Of a stretch of 19,162 nt of DNA, positions 8,048 through 16,302 are shown one piece after another. A program made the position numbers and the translations under genes. Position 1 is the stretch's first letter; each line of letters starts with the position of its first letter. The stretch covers positions 1 through 19,162 of the forward strand of contig DZDC01000043.1 in assembly GCA_022736595.1 (NCBI GenBank). The letters run 5' to 3'. Origin of the DNA: Draconibacterium orientale. Its GTDB lineage: Bacteria > Bacteroidota > Bacteroidia > Bacteroidales > UBA1556. The notes beneath the pieces were generated by a model, which was not told where the DNA came from, did no database searches, and worked only from the letters and a program-made list of their open reading frames with translations.

Positions 8048-9397
8048 TTATAAATCTTGTACAGCACGACGAAAACGATTGCCTCGGTCTTCGTAACTTT
8101 CAAAAAGATCGAAGCTGGCACAGGCGGGTGAAAGTAAAACTACATCTCCAGGTGAGGCCAAGTAAAAGGCGCTTTGAACCGCTTCTGAGGCAGTCATAGT
8201 TTCAATTATTGTTGGAACCACTCCGTTGAAATTTTCAAAAATTTTGCGGTTGTCGATGCCCAAACATACGATGGCTTTAACTTTTTCGCGAGCAAGCTCA
8301 ATCAAAGAGCTGTAATCGTTGCCCTTATCTTGACCTCCCAAAATCAAAACTACAGGCTTACTCATCGACTCTAATGCATACCATGTAGAATTTACATTAG
8401 TTGCTTTGCTGTCGTTGATGAAACTAACGCCTCTAACGTCTGCAATTTTTTCGAGACGATGCGCAATTCCTTGAAAATCGCTCAGACAATTTTTTATACT
8501 CTCTTTTCTGATTTCCTGTAATTTAGCTGCTATACCACCAGCCATGGTGTTGTAGGCGTTGTGACGCCCTTGTAGTGCAAGTTTTTCGATGTTCATAGTA
8601 AAATTGTCGTTGTTTATTTTGAAAATTAGTTCTTGATTCAATCGGTATGCTCCCTCGTTTTGTAGCTCTTGGTTTTGACTAAAAGGCAACAAGCGCGCTG
8701 GAGTATTTAGTTTATTAATTCGATTTGTAATTTCTATATCATCTGCGTTATAGATAAATACATCAGAAGATGTTTGATTCATTCCAATACGCATTTTCGA
8801 TTGAGCATAAGCATCAAATTGGTAATTGTATCGGTCGAGATGGTCGGGGGTGATGTTGAGTAAAATGGCTACATCAGCTTTAAATTTAAACATGCTGTCG
8901 AGCTGAAAGCTGCTGATTTCCAACACAAAATAGTCGTGGTCGCGCTCGGCTAAAGTGGCTGCAAAGCTTTTCCCAATATTTCCGGCCAACGCCACATCCA
9001 GTCCTCCTGCTTTCAGCAGTTCGTAAGTTAGAGTAGCGGTGGTGCTTTTCCCATTGCTCCCAGTGATGGCAATGAGGTGGGCTTTTGTATGCCGATAGGC
9101 AAATTCTATCTCTGAAATCACTGGAATATCAGCGGCTTTAATTTGTTGTACCATCGGTATCTGTAGCGGAATTCCAGGGCTTATGATGACTTCATGGGCA
9201 GCCAAAATCTTGGGCATGCTGTGTCCATTTTCTTCAAATGCAATGCGATGCTGTACGAGACTTTGTTTATAGCCTTCATTGATGGTTTTCTTATCGCTCA
9301 CAAAAACATCAAATCCAAGCTTTTGGGCAAGCAAAGCTGCGCCAATACCGCTTTCGGCGGCACCCAGAACGACTATTTTATGTGCGTGGTGCATCAT
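8048..9397 (-). CDS. murD: UDP-N-acetylmuramoylalanine--D-glutamate ligase MurD
   Basis: Cytoplasmic ATP-dependent ligase that adds D-glutamate to UDP-MurNAc-L-Ala. The 449-residue protein shows the N-terminal Rossmann segment VLGAAESGIGAAL (10-22), the P-loop GSNGKSTT (113-120), the LEISSFQLD segment (about 159-167) and NITPDHLDRY (about 181-190), both typical of MurD, the GRHNAYN motif and the C-terminal NDSKATN motif that marks MurD among the Mur ligases. Start codons ATG 9397 and ATG 9394 are adjacent and equivalent. It lies 8 nt after mraY and 5 nt before ftsW. Confidence 0.97.
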   Translation of the reverse strand: MMHHAHKIVVLGAAESGIGAALLAQKLGFDVFVSDKKTINEGYKQSLVQHRIAFEENGHSMPKILAAHEVIISPGIPLQIPMVQQIKAADIPVISEIEFAYRHTKAHLIAITGSNGKSTTATLTYELLKAGGLDVALAGNIGKSFAATLAERDHDYFVLEISSFQLDSMFKFKADVAILLNITPDHLDRYNYQFDAYAQSKMRIGMNQTSSDVFIYNADDIEITNRINKLNTPARLLPFSQNQELQNEGAYRLNQELIFKINNDNFTMNIEKLALQGRHNAYNTMAGGIAAKLQEIRKESIKNCLSDFQGIAHRLEKIADVRGVSFINDSKATNVNSTWYALESMSKPVVLILGGQDKGNDYSSLIELAREKVKAIVCLGIDNRKIFENFNGVVPTIIETMTASEAVQSAFYLASPGDVVLLSPACASFDLFESYEDRGNRFRRAVQDL

Positions 9398-9405
9398 GGT
9401 TTTTC

Positions 9406-10647
9406 CTATCTCAGTTTTAAGGTTACAATGGTGAAGATGGCCAGCATAATTCCAATAATGAAAAAGCGTTGAACGATTTTGGCTTCGTGGTAGCCTTTCT
9501 TTTGGTAATGGTGGTGCAAGGGCGACATGAGAAAAATGCGTTTGCCTTCGCCAAATTTTCTCTTGGTATATTTGAAGTATGCCACTTGCATGATCACGCT
9601 GAGGTTTTCAACCAAGAAAACTCCACATAAAATGGGAATAAGAAGCTCTTTTCGAATGATAATGGCAAATACTGCTATGATGCCTCCCAAGGCCAAACTT
9701 CCTGTGTCGCCCATGAACACTTGTGCAGGGTAACTGTTGTACCAAAGAAATCCAATGGCTGCTCCCACAAAAGCTCCAATAAAAATACTGAGCTCTCCCG
9801 TATTGGGTATGTACATGATATTGAGGTAGTCGGCAAAAATAAAGTTACCCGAAACCCAAGCAAGGATACCCAGTGTAGCTGCAATTACGGCTGAGGTGCT
9901 GGTGGCTAAACCATCCAACCCATCGGTGAGATTGGCTCCATTACTTACGGCCGTGATGATGAGAATAACCAAAGGAATGAAAATGATCCAAGTATATTTC
10001 ACGTACTCTGGACCCAACCAACTTACTAACCAACTGTAATCAAACTGATTGTTTTTTACGAAAGGGATGGTAGTTTTAAAAGATTTTACCTCTTGTTGTT
10101 TAAAGATGTCGTCTGAAGCTGTACGACAGTTTTCGTCTTTGTTGATGCTAATTTCTGTGGGGTTAAGCTTTTCGCGAATTACGATATCGTCGTTGAAATA
10201 CATGGTTAAGCCTATGATTAAACCCAAGCTTACCTGTCCAATGATTTTGAATCGACCCGCTAAACCTTCTTTGTTTTTCTTAAAAACTTTGATGTAATCG
10301 TCTAAAAAGCCAATAAGACCTAACCAAACTGTGGTAATCAGCATCAAGATAATGTAAATATTGTCCAATCGGGCAAAAAGGAGTGTAGGTATTACAATGG
10401 CTGATAGGATGATGATTCCGCCCATGGTGGGGGTTCCTTGCTTTTGCATTTGTCCTTCCAAACCCAAGTTGCGCACAGTTTCTCCCACTTGTTGGCGTTG
10501 CAGCCAAAGGATGATTCGTTTACCAAAGATCAACGAAATAAGAAGCGACAGAATAACTGCCATGGCCGCTCTGAACGAAAGGTATTGAAAAACCCCTGCT
10601 CCAGGCACATCCAACTGATTTAAATATTGAAATAGGTAATACAGCAT
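9406..10647 (-). CDS. mraY: Phospho-MurNAc-pentapeptide translocase MraY
   Basis: Integral membrane transferase that loads UDP-MurNAc-pentapeptide onto undecaprenyl phosphate, giving lipid I. The 413-residue protein carries GTPTMGG (71-77), the DD pair of GFLDDYIK (113-120), NLTDGLDGLA (239-248), MGDTGSLALGG (312-322) and the HHH cluster of SPLHHHYQKKG (375-385), all hallmark MraY motifs. It is about 50 residues longer than the E. coli enzyme because of a polar insertion (about 155-210) between two membrane helices, which from recall is common in Bacteroidota MraY. It follows the murE stop by 1 nt. Confidence 0.97.
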   Translation of the reverse strand: MLYYLFQYLNQLDVPGAGVFQYLSFRAAMAVILSLLISLIFGKRIILWLQRQQVGETVRNLGLEGQMQKQGTPTMGGIIILSAIVIPTLLFARLDNIYIILMLITTVWLGLIGFLDDYIKVFKKNKEGLAGRFKIIGQVSLGLIIGLTMYFNDDIVIREKLNPTEISINKDENCRTASDDIFKQQEVKSFKTTIPFVKNNQFDYSWLVSWLGPEYVKYTWIIFIPLVILIITAVSNGANLTDGLDGLATSTSAVIAATLGILAWVSGNFIFADYLNIMYIPNTGELSIFIGAFVGAAIGFLWYNSYPAQVFMGDTGSLALGGIIAVFAIIIRKELLIPILCGVFLVENLSVIMQVAYFKYTKRKFGEGKRIFLMSPLHHHYQKKGYHEAKIVQRFFIIGIMLAIFTIVTLKLR

Positions 10648-10648
10648 A

Positions 10649-12106
10649 TTATAAGTTTTTTATTAGTTGTTCAACAGTCTGCTTATCGTCGAAGGGATGT
10701 TTGATGCCTTTAATGTCTTGGTATTTTTCGTGGCCTTTGCCTGCTATTAAAAGGATGTCGCCTGACTGTGCCATTACCGAAGCGGTTTTGATGGCTTCGG
10801 CGCGGTTGGTAATACGCAACATTTTCTTTTTGCGGTCGATGGGAACGCCCACTTCCATATCGTCGAGGATGCTTTCTGGGTCTTCGCTTCTCGGGTTGTC
10901 GGAAGTAAGAATGAGCACGTCTGAAAGTTCTGAAGCAATGCGTGCCATTTCAGGTCTTTTGGTTTTGTCGCGATCGCCACCAGCACCCACTACGGTGATG
11001 AGTTTTCCTGCTCCGCCCCGAATATCGTTGATGGTATTGAGCACATTAAGCAAGGCATCGGGAGTGTGGGCGTAATCTACTATGGCGTTGATTTCATTGT
11101 CGCCGGCAATGAGTTCAAACCGGCCTTCAGCGGTTTTTATATTGCTTAATATTTGTAACACTTCCATGGTATCGGATCCCAATTCCATAGCCACAGCAAA
11201 TACACCTAAAACATTATATGCGTTGAAACTGCCTACCAAAGGGAGCCAAATTTCGTGCTCGTTGATGTACAAATGCAGTCCTTGGAAAGAGTTTTCGATC
11301 AATCGGGCTTTGTAATCGGCCATGGTTTTTAGGGCAAAACTTTTTTTACTTGCTGCAGAGTTTTGTAGCATTACCATTCCATTTTTATCATCCAGATTGG
11401 TGATGGCAAAGGCTTCTTTTGGCAAAGCATCGAAAAAACCTTTTTTAGCTTTGATGTATTCCTTAAATGTTTTATGAAAATCGAGGTGATCGTGGGTAAT
11501 ATTGGTGAAAAGTCCCCCGGCAAACTGAATACCTGCAATACGCTGTTGAACTACCGAGTGGGAGCTCACTTCCATAAAGGCAAATTCGCAACCCGCTTCC
11601 ACCATGTTGGCCAAAAGGGATTGAAGTTGCAATGGATCAGGGGTGGTATGGGTGGCTTTGATTTCAGTATTGTTGATGCGATTGGTAACGGTGCTTAATA
11701 AACCCACTTTATAACCCAAACTTCGGTACAGATTGAAGAGCATGGTTACGGTGGATGTCTTTCCATTGGTTCCTGTAATGCCCACAACTTTTAACAGAGA
11801 AGAGGGATTTCCATAAAAATTGGAGGCCATTATTCCTAGGGCAATGGCCGAATTCTTGACCTGTAAATAGGTAATTTGAGGTTGAATATTTTGGGGTAAA
11901 TTTTCGCAAACAATTGCGGTGGCTCCTTGGGCAATGCAGCCATCAATAAACTGATGCCCATCTACTTGGGTGCCACTCACAGCCACAAATAAATCGCCTT
12001 GGCTTACTTTCCGCGAGTCGAAGCAAAGCTTTTCAATGCCTTGGGGTGGTGTTCCAAGCTGCTGGAGCACGTTGATTCCGTGGATTATATCTTTTAAGCT
12101 CTTCAT
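10649..12106 (-). CDS. murE: UDP-MurNAc-L-Ala-D-Glu--meso-DAP ligase MurE
   Basis: Cytoplasmic ligase that adds the third stem residue. The 485-residue protein has the uridine-binding N-terminal domain (CFDSRKVSQGDLFVAV, 28-43), P-loop GITGTNGKTST (109-119), THTTPDP (152-158), EVSSHSV (179-185), THDHLDFH (204-211), the VDYAHTPDAL motif (343-352) and DNPRSEDP (403-410). In characterised MurE enzymes the DNPR motif binds meso-diaminopimelate, whereas lysine-type enzymes carry a different sequence, so this organism very probably has DAP-type peptidoglycan. The start ATG shares one nucleotide with the stop of the upstream PBP gene (TGATG), a classic coupling arrangement. Confidence 0.97.
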   Translation of the reverse strand: MKSLKDIIHGINVLQQLGTPPQGIEKLCFDSRKVSQGDLFVAVSGTQVDGHQFIDGCIAQGATAIVCENLPQNIQPQITYLQVKNSAIALGIMASNFYGNPSSLLKVVGITGTNGKTSTVTMLFNLYRSLGYKVGLLSTVTNRINNTEIKATHTTPDPLQLQSLLANMVEAGCEFAFMEVSSHSVVQQRIAGIQFAGGLFTNITHDHLDFHKTFKEYIKAKKGFFDALPKEAFAITNLDDKNGMVMLQNSAASKKSFALKTMADYKARLIENSFQGLHLYINEHEIWLPLVGSFNAYNVLGVFAVAMELGSDTMEVLQILSNIKTAEGRFELIAGDNEINAIVDYAHTPDALLNVLNTINDIRGGAGKLITVVGAGGDRDKTKRPEMARIASELSDVLILTSDNPRSEDPESILDDMEVGVPIDRKKKMLRITNRAEAIKTASVMAQSGDILLIAGKGHEKYQDIKGIKHPFDDKQTVEQLIKNL

Positions 12107-14208
12107 CAGATTTGCAAGTTAAGGATTACGTTTTGGCCTTTATTGGTCTTAGTTCCAGGCATGAGCGACTGGGTCACCACTCTTCCTGCTCCCACAATTT
12201 GCACTTTGAGTCCAAGGTCTTCAAGCAAGAAGATGGCATCTTTTGCGCTCATGTTTTTAAGGTTGGGCATCAATCCATCCGCAATAGGTCGCATTATGAA
12301 ACTTATAGTATCGCTTTTCACTTCCGTGGCCACATATTGGTACGCTTGGGCTTCCATGGCCGGTTTAAATTTAAAGTGTTGGTATATCTCCGCAATTTCT
12401 TGGTATTGACCTACTTTAGCATAAGGGGCTTGAAAAATAGTATCGGGCTTCTGGTGAACTTGGAGGTTGAGAGAAGTGGCGTAAATTTTATCTGCGATAT
12501 CTTTAAAAACAGGCACTGCCACAGTGGCCGCGTAATAGGAGCCCATGCTGGGATTGTTCACCACCACAATGCAGCTATATTGAGGATTATCGGCGGGAAA
12601 GTAACCCACAAAACTGGCTTGATAGTTTCTTTTGTTATAGGAGCTGGTGTAGATTTGGGCGGTACCGGTTTTACCGGCTACAGGATAGGGCGATTTTTTA
12701 AGGGCAACTCCTGTTCCGCTTTGCACTACGCCTTCCATCATTTTTTGTAGTATTTCTGCGGTTTCGCGACTGCAAACGGCTTTGTTTAAGATTTTAGTGT
12801 CGAAGGCTTTGATGGTTTTTCCTGTTTTCGATAGTTCATTTACAAAGCTGGGTTTCACCATTTCTCCATCATTGGCCACGGCATTGTAAAAGGTAAGAAT
12901 TTGCAAGGGAGTCATTCTCAGCTCATAGCCTATCGACATCCAAGGCAGCGACAGTCTGGACCAGGTTTTGTCTTTGGTGTTTTTGATGTATGGACTCGAT
13001 TCGCCGCTGAGTTCAATACCTAAAGGCTTTTGAATGCCCATTTTATAAATACGATCATAGAATTTTTGGGGTTCTTTTTCGTAGCCATTAAGAGCAATTT
13101 TAAAGAAACCCACATTGGAGCTGTGCATAAATACTTCGGCGGCGGTAATATCGCCATAACCTCCATCGTGGCTGTCGTGGATGGTTTTTTGTTTATAAGT
13201 GTAATGGCCTGCACCAGTGGAAATAATATCGTCGGGTTTCACCTTGCCGTCTTCTAAAGCGGCCATCATGGTGGCCAATTTAAAGGTGGAACCAGGTTCC
13301 ATGGCTGCGCCAATGGCGTAGTTATAAGCTTCGTAATAGATGCCTGCGGCGGTGTCGGCTTTGAGGTTGGCAATGGCTTTTACTTTTCCAGTTTTAACTT
13401 CCATCAGCACTACGCAACCCCAGTCGGCACGGTGTTTTTGAAGCTCTCGTTGCAGTGATTCTTCTGCCACATCTTGCAATTCAATATCGATGCTCGTCAC
13501 CACATCATTACCGTCCACGGGTTCTTTTACGGTTTTATCAAAAGTATAAGTTGGCCGCCATCCACCGCTGGTTTTTTGCTTAATACGTACTCCATCGGTG
13601 CCTTTGAGGTAAACGTCGTAAGCCCCTTCCAGCCCCACAACATAACGGTTTACAGTATTGTTAAAAGTTCCAATGGTACGTCTTGCAAGATCTTTATAGG
13701 GACGTTTGCGGATGTCAAATTTCTCAGTTATGAGTCCTCCTCGGTATTTTCCCCGCTTAAAAATTGCTATCTTTTGAAGTTTCCCCAATTCGGCATAACT
13801 CACCTTTTTGCGGAGGAGGTAGTAGCGTCTTTTGTTTTTATGTGCTTTTAAAATTCTGTTTTTGAAGGCTAAAGCACTTTCATCCTGAAAAATTTTGTTA
13901 TAAGCCAAAGCCATACTATCCACGTGATCGTAGAGGTCTTTTTGTTCAATCACCTTGGCATCCCAATACACATCGTAGATGGGAACTGAAGTGGCTAAAA
14001 GGCTATAATCATCTGCGAAAATATTTCCCCTGATGGCGGCTTCGTTCACGTATTTATAACTTTGCTCCTTGCTTCGTTCTTTCCAATACGCTCCCTGAAC
14101 AAACTGAATTTGAAAAATACGTACAAAAATGGCAAAGGCCGCAAGGAGCATAAACCCATAGAGCAAATATATGCGCCAAACAATATCCTTTTGTAGTTGG
14201 TTGCTCAT
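12106..14208 (-). CDS. ftsI: Division transpeptidase (FtsI-type PBP) with PASTA domain
   Basis: Class B penicillin-binding protein that crosslinks septal peptidoglycan. The 700-residue protein has a cytoplasmic tail, one membrane helix (about 12-32), a pedestal domain with RGNIFADD (60-67), and a transpeptidase domain with SxxK at S307-K310 (GSTFK), SxN at S363-N365 (HSSNVG) and KTG at 513-515 (AGKTGTAQ). The last approximately 58 residues (MPNLKNMSAKDAIFLLEDLGL...) form one PASTA repeat, absent from E. coli FtsI but regular in Bacteroidota and Firmicutes division PBPs. It is longer than E. coli FtsI (588). Its ATG overlaps the ftsL-like stop in ATGA. All catalytic residues are present. Role is assigned by domain content and by its place between the ftsL-like gene and murE. 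Confidence 0.95.
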   Translation of the reverse strand: MSNQLQKDIVWRIYLLYGFMLLAAFAIFVRIFQIQFVQGAYWKERSKEQSYKYVNEAAIRGNIFADDYSLLATSVPIYDVYWDAKVIEQKDLYDHVDSMALAYNKIFQDESALAFKNRILKAHKNKRRYYLLRKKVSYAELGKLQKIAIFKRGKYRGGLITEKFDIRKRPYKDLARRTIGTFNNTVNRYVVGLEGAYDVYLKGTDGVRIKQKTSGGWRPTYTFDKTVKEPVDGNDVVTSIDIELQDVAEESLQRELQKHRADWGCVVLMEVKTGKVKAIANLKADTAAGIYYEAYNYAIGAAMEPGSTFKLATMMAALEDGKVKPDDIISTGAGHYTYKQKTIHDSHDGGYGDITAAEVFMHSSNVGFFKIALNGYEKEPQKFYDRIYKMGIQKPLGIELSGESSPYIKNTKDKTWSRLSLPWMSIGYELRMTPLQILTFYNAVANDGEMVKPSFVNELSKTGKTIKAFDTKILNKAVCSRETAEILQKMMEGVVQSGTGVALKKSPYPVAGKTGTAQIYTSSYNKRNYQASFVGYFPADNPQYSCIVVVNNPSMGSYYAATVAVPVFKDIADKIYATSLNLQVHQKPDTIFQAPYAKVGQYQEIAEIYQHFKFKPAMEAQAYQYVATEVKSDTISFIMRPIADGLMPNLKNMSAKDAIFLLEDLGLKVQIVGAGRVVTQSLMPGTKTNKGQNVILNLQI

Positions 14209-14645
14209 GGATTAACTTCTTTTTTAGGGATATAAATTTTATAGGGAGGAATCGTAGCTTCTTGTATTTGTCGTTCACTGAGTCGTTTGGCTAATTCCGA
14301 TTGCTTGGTCGAAAACATCAAATCGCTTTTGGTGCTGATGTGCTCGTCGCGAAGGTCTTTGAGTTCTTTTCCCAATTGGTCAATTTTTTTTACTTTGCTT
14401 TGAGCAATAAAATTGTTGCCGATATAGATCATGGCCAGAAGGAAAAGCATGATGAGGTAGGGAACGCTTTTTTGAATAAGGTCGCTGGTGAGCACGCTGC
14501 CATCCAAAACCGTGGAGGCCGACTTAAACATATTGGGGTTGATGTGAACGCTAGGCCACGAAAAGCTGCTCGATTTTTTGCTCTTCTTAGCCTTGGGCTC
14601 CACTCGGGGTGCATTTTTTTCGGTGGGTTTATTCTTGTCAGCCAT
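14205..14645 (-). CDS. FtsL-like division protein
   Basis: A small bitopic protein between rsmH and the PBP gene, the usual ftsL position. From the ATG at 14645 it has 146 residues: a basic, Pro/Lys/Ser-rich cytoplasmic part (1-55), one membrane helix (about 61-81, VPYLIMLFLLAMIYIGNNFIA) and a charged heptad-like coiled coil (about 85-130, KIDQLGKELKDLRDEHISTKSDLMF...) ending in a short basic tail. This is the FtsL/DivIC layout. The frame stays open to 14723, but that would put 26 residues inside rsmH, so I prefer the ATG 4 nt after the rsmH stop. Its stop overlaps the PBP start (ATGA). Inferred role: part of the FtsQ-FtsL-FtsB-type complex that activates FtsW and the PBP. No separate ftsB is visible. 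Confidence 0.85.
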   Translation of the reverse strand: MADKNKPTEKNAPRVEPKAKKSKKSSSFSWPSVHINPNMFKSASTVLDGSVLTSDLIQKSVPYLIMLFLLAMIYIGNNFIAQSKVKKIDQLGKELKDLRDEHISTKSDLMFSTKQSELAKRLSERQIQEATIPPYKIYIPKKEVNP

Positions 14646-14649
14646 GGTT

Positions 14650-15546
14650 CTAAATTTTTTCAGCAATTCGGAGTTTAGCACTTCTTGCGCGGCTGTTGAC
14701 TTCATTTTCAGCTTCATCAGCAATGATGGGTTTGCGGCTGATCATTTTGAAGGGAGTAAGTGGATTTCCAAAAAAGTCCTTTTCCAGATTGCCTTCAAAA
14801 TTTCCCGTTTTCATGAAGTTTTTCACCAGTCGATCTTCTAAGGAATGGTAAGAAATTACCACCAGTCGTCCCCCTGGTTTAAGAATATCTAACGATTGTT
14901 GAAGCATGCTTTTGAGGGCTTCCATTTCTTGGTTTATTTCGATGCGAATGGCTTGAAATACTTTGGCGAAATACTTGTTTTCCTTGCCACGAGGAGTTAC
15001 ATTTTGAAGCGCATTTTTTAAATCTTGGGTGGTGCTAATTAGGTGGTTTTGACGGTATTCTACCACAGCCAGCGCTGCTTTATAGGCATTATCGAGCTCG
15101 CCGTAAACCCTGAAAACGTTGGTGAGCTGTTGCAATTCTACCTCTTGTAGCCATTGGGAGGCAGACTGGCCTTTCGCACGATCCATACGCATGTCTAAAG
15201 GACCATCAAAGCGGGTTGAAAAACCCCTTTCAGCACTGTCGAATTGATGTGAAGAAACCCCTAAATCGGCTAAAATTCCATCCACTGGAACGGCCTGATA
15301 AAAGCGTAAGAAGTTTTTAAGGTATTTGAAATTTTGGGCTATCAGAGTGAACTTTTCATCTTGTAGATGATTGGCTTGAGCATCGGCGTCTTGATCAAAA
15401 CCAAAGAGTTTGCCTTGGTTAAGCTCTTGCAAAATGGCCTTAGAATGACCACCTCCTCCAAAAGTGACATCCACATAAATACCTTCAGGACTAATGTTAA
15501 GTCCTTGAATACTTGTATTTAATAAAACAGGCACATGATAGGCCAT
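14650..15546 (-). CDS. rsmH: 16S rRNA (cytosine-1402-N4)-methyltransferase RsmH
   Basis: SAM-dependent methyltransferase that modifies C1402 of 16S rRNA; formerly called MraW. The 298-residue protein begins HVPVLL, has the SAM-binding motif DVTFGGGGHS (26-35), FGFDQDADA (48-56), DLGVSSHQFDSAERGFS (about 93-109), the DMRMD segment (about 116-120), and SYHSLEDRLVKNF near residue 232, which is diagnostic for RsmH. Length is typical. It lies 17 nt after mraZ, the conserved position in dcw clusters, and is followed at 4 nt by the ftsL-like gene. Confidence 0.97.
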   Translation of the reverse strand: MAYHVPVLLNTSIQGLNISPEGIYVDVTFGGGGHSKAILQELNQGKLFGFDQDADAQANHLQDEKFTLIAQNFKYLKNFLRFYQAVPVDGILADLGVSSHQFDSAERGFSTRFDGPLDMRMDRAKGQSASQWLQEVELQQLTNVFRVYGELDNAYKAALAVVEYRQNHLISTTQDLKNALQNVTPRGKENKYFAKVFQAIRIEINQEMEALKSMLQQSLDILKPGGRLVVISYHSLEDRLVKNFMKTGNFEGNLEKDFFGNPLTPFKMISRKPIIADEAENEVNSRARSAKLRIAEKI

Positions 15547-15563
15547 GAAAAATGTTTTGCAAT

Positions 15564-16037
15564 TTAGCTATTCGATTCACTACTCAAATCGAGGCTACCC
15601 ATTACTTCTTCGGCCAATTTTGCAAAATCAACATCGGGACTGTTAATGCTTTGTTCGTACGCAACCTTATCCCAAATTTCGATTCGATTGACCGAGGAAG
15701 AAAGAACCACCTCTTTTTTGATGCCCGAAAAGGACATCAGGTCTTTCGAAATTTGAAGGCGACCGCTGGGATCCATCTCTATGATTTTTACCCCTGCCAT
15801 GAACATACGAATGAAATCGTTATTCTTCTTGACAAATCGGTTGAGTTTGTTGACACCGCTAATTTCGGTATTCCACTCACTCATGGGATAAAGCTCAAGA
15901 CAGCGATGAAACACCGACCGTTTGATCACAAAACCTTCGCCATTTACCGACTGCAATTGCTTCTTCAAACCAGCCGGAATGGCCAGCCTGCCTTTGCTGT
16001 CGAGCTTACATTCATATGATCCAATGATATTTACCAC
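15564..16037 (-). CDS. mraZ: Transcriptional regulator MraZ
   Basis: DNA-binding regulator at the head of the division and cell wall operon. The 157-residue protein contains two SpoVT/AbrB-like halves, each with the DxxxR signature: D13-R17 in ECKLDSKGRLAIP and D89-R93 in EMDPSGRLQIS. The start is GTG at 16037; no in-frame ATG precedes the first conserved block, and the length to YECK equals what I recall for flavobacterial homologues. A GGAG lies only 2 nt before the GTG, unusually close for a Shine-Dalgarno element. In E. coli, MraZ binds repeated TGGGN boxes in its own promoter and represses the operon; the triple GTGGG repeat at 16076-16100 makes the same autoregulation very likely here. 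Confidence 0.95.
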   Translation of the reverse strand: MVNIIGSYECKLDSKGRLAIPAGLKKQLQSVNGEGFVIKRSVFHRCLELYPMSEWNTEISGVNKLNRFVKKNNDFIRMFMAGVKIIEMDPSGRLQISKDLMSFSGIKKEVVLSSSVNRIEIWDKVAYEQSINSPDVDFAKLAEEVMGSLDLSSESNS

Positions 16038-16075
16038 GTCTCCAAATTTCAGGTTGCTAATTTACTGCATATTTT

Positions 16076-16100
16076 CCCACTAAAACCCACTTTTTCCCAC
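16076..16100 (-). promoter_or_regulatory. MraZ box (three GTGGG repeats)
   Basis: On the minus strand three GTGGG units occur at 16100-16096, 16090-16086 and 16080-16076, exactly 10 nt apart, in the order GTGGGAAAAA, GTGGGTTTTA, GTGGGAAAAT. They end 38 nt before the mraZ start codon. TGGGN repeats with 5-nt spacers are the known MraZ operator in other bacteria. The helical phasing puts all three on one face of the DNA. Confidence 0.9.
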
Positions 16101-16152
16101 TCTGTTGAAAACTTGTATACTATTGTTAATAGCAAAAGGTTACGATGATTAT

Positions 16153-16177
16153 TAAATCATTATAAATCATTGATTTA
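16153..16177. repeat. TAAATCA triple motif with palindrome
   Basis: TAAATCA occurs at 16153-16159 and again 10 nt on at 16163-16169, and its inverted copy TGATTTA at 16171-16177. The last two form a 7-bp-arm palindrome with a 1-nt centre. The position, upstream of the MraZ boxes, fits a promoter-proximal regulator site, but AT-rich DNA can give this by chance. Confidence 0.35.
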
Positions 16178-16202
16178 ACATATATTTGAATAAAATTTGT
16201 TG

Positions 16203-16217
16203 GTGGGATAAGGTGGG
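16203..16217 (+). promoter_or_regulatory. Possible second MraZ site, opposite orientation
   Basis: On the plus strand GTGGG occurs at 16203-16207 and 16213-16217, again 10 nt apart (GTGGGATAAG then GTGGGAAATG). The unit and period equal those of the MraZ box about 105 bp away but point the other way. With only two units, binding is uncertain; it could be an auxiliary operator. No gene is read on the plus strand from here. Confidence 0.4.
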
Positions 16218-16222
16218 AAATG

Positions 16223-16242
16223 AATTCAAAAATATTTGAATT
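16223..16242. repeat. AATTCAAA-N4-TTTGAATT inverted repeat
   Basis: A perfect 8-bp inverted repeat (16223-16230 and 16235-16242) with a 4-nt spacer AATA, just beyond the reversed GTGGG pair. The shape is that of a dimeric regulator site, but no regulator can be named and AT-rich chance occurrence is possible. Confidence 0.35.
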
Positions 16243-16302
16243 TTAGTAAGTTAATCCCAGATTAAACATGAGCCTTATGCTAATGCTTAATGATAGATGT
16301 GC

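Noticed and set aside
12112..12750. 212-residue plus-strand frame opposite the PBP gene
   Set aside because: It lies wholly antisense to a gene with all catalytic motifs, has no recognisable domain and no promoter or neighbour on that strand.
14646..14723. N-terminal extension of the ftsL-like gene into rsmH
   Set aside because: It would overlap rsmH by 74 nt with coding dictated by RsmH; the ATG at 14645 sits 4 nt after the rsmH stop and gives a normal FtsL-type layout.
15552..16019. 155-residue plus-strand frame opposite mraZ
   Set aside because: Mirrors mraZ almost end to end; MraZ has both DxxxR motifs, so the minus-strand reading is the real gene.
16076..16217. GTGGG repeats as a short CRISPR-like array
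   Set aside because: Units are 5 nt with 5-nt spacers, far too short, and match the known MraZ operator pattern.
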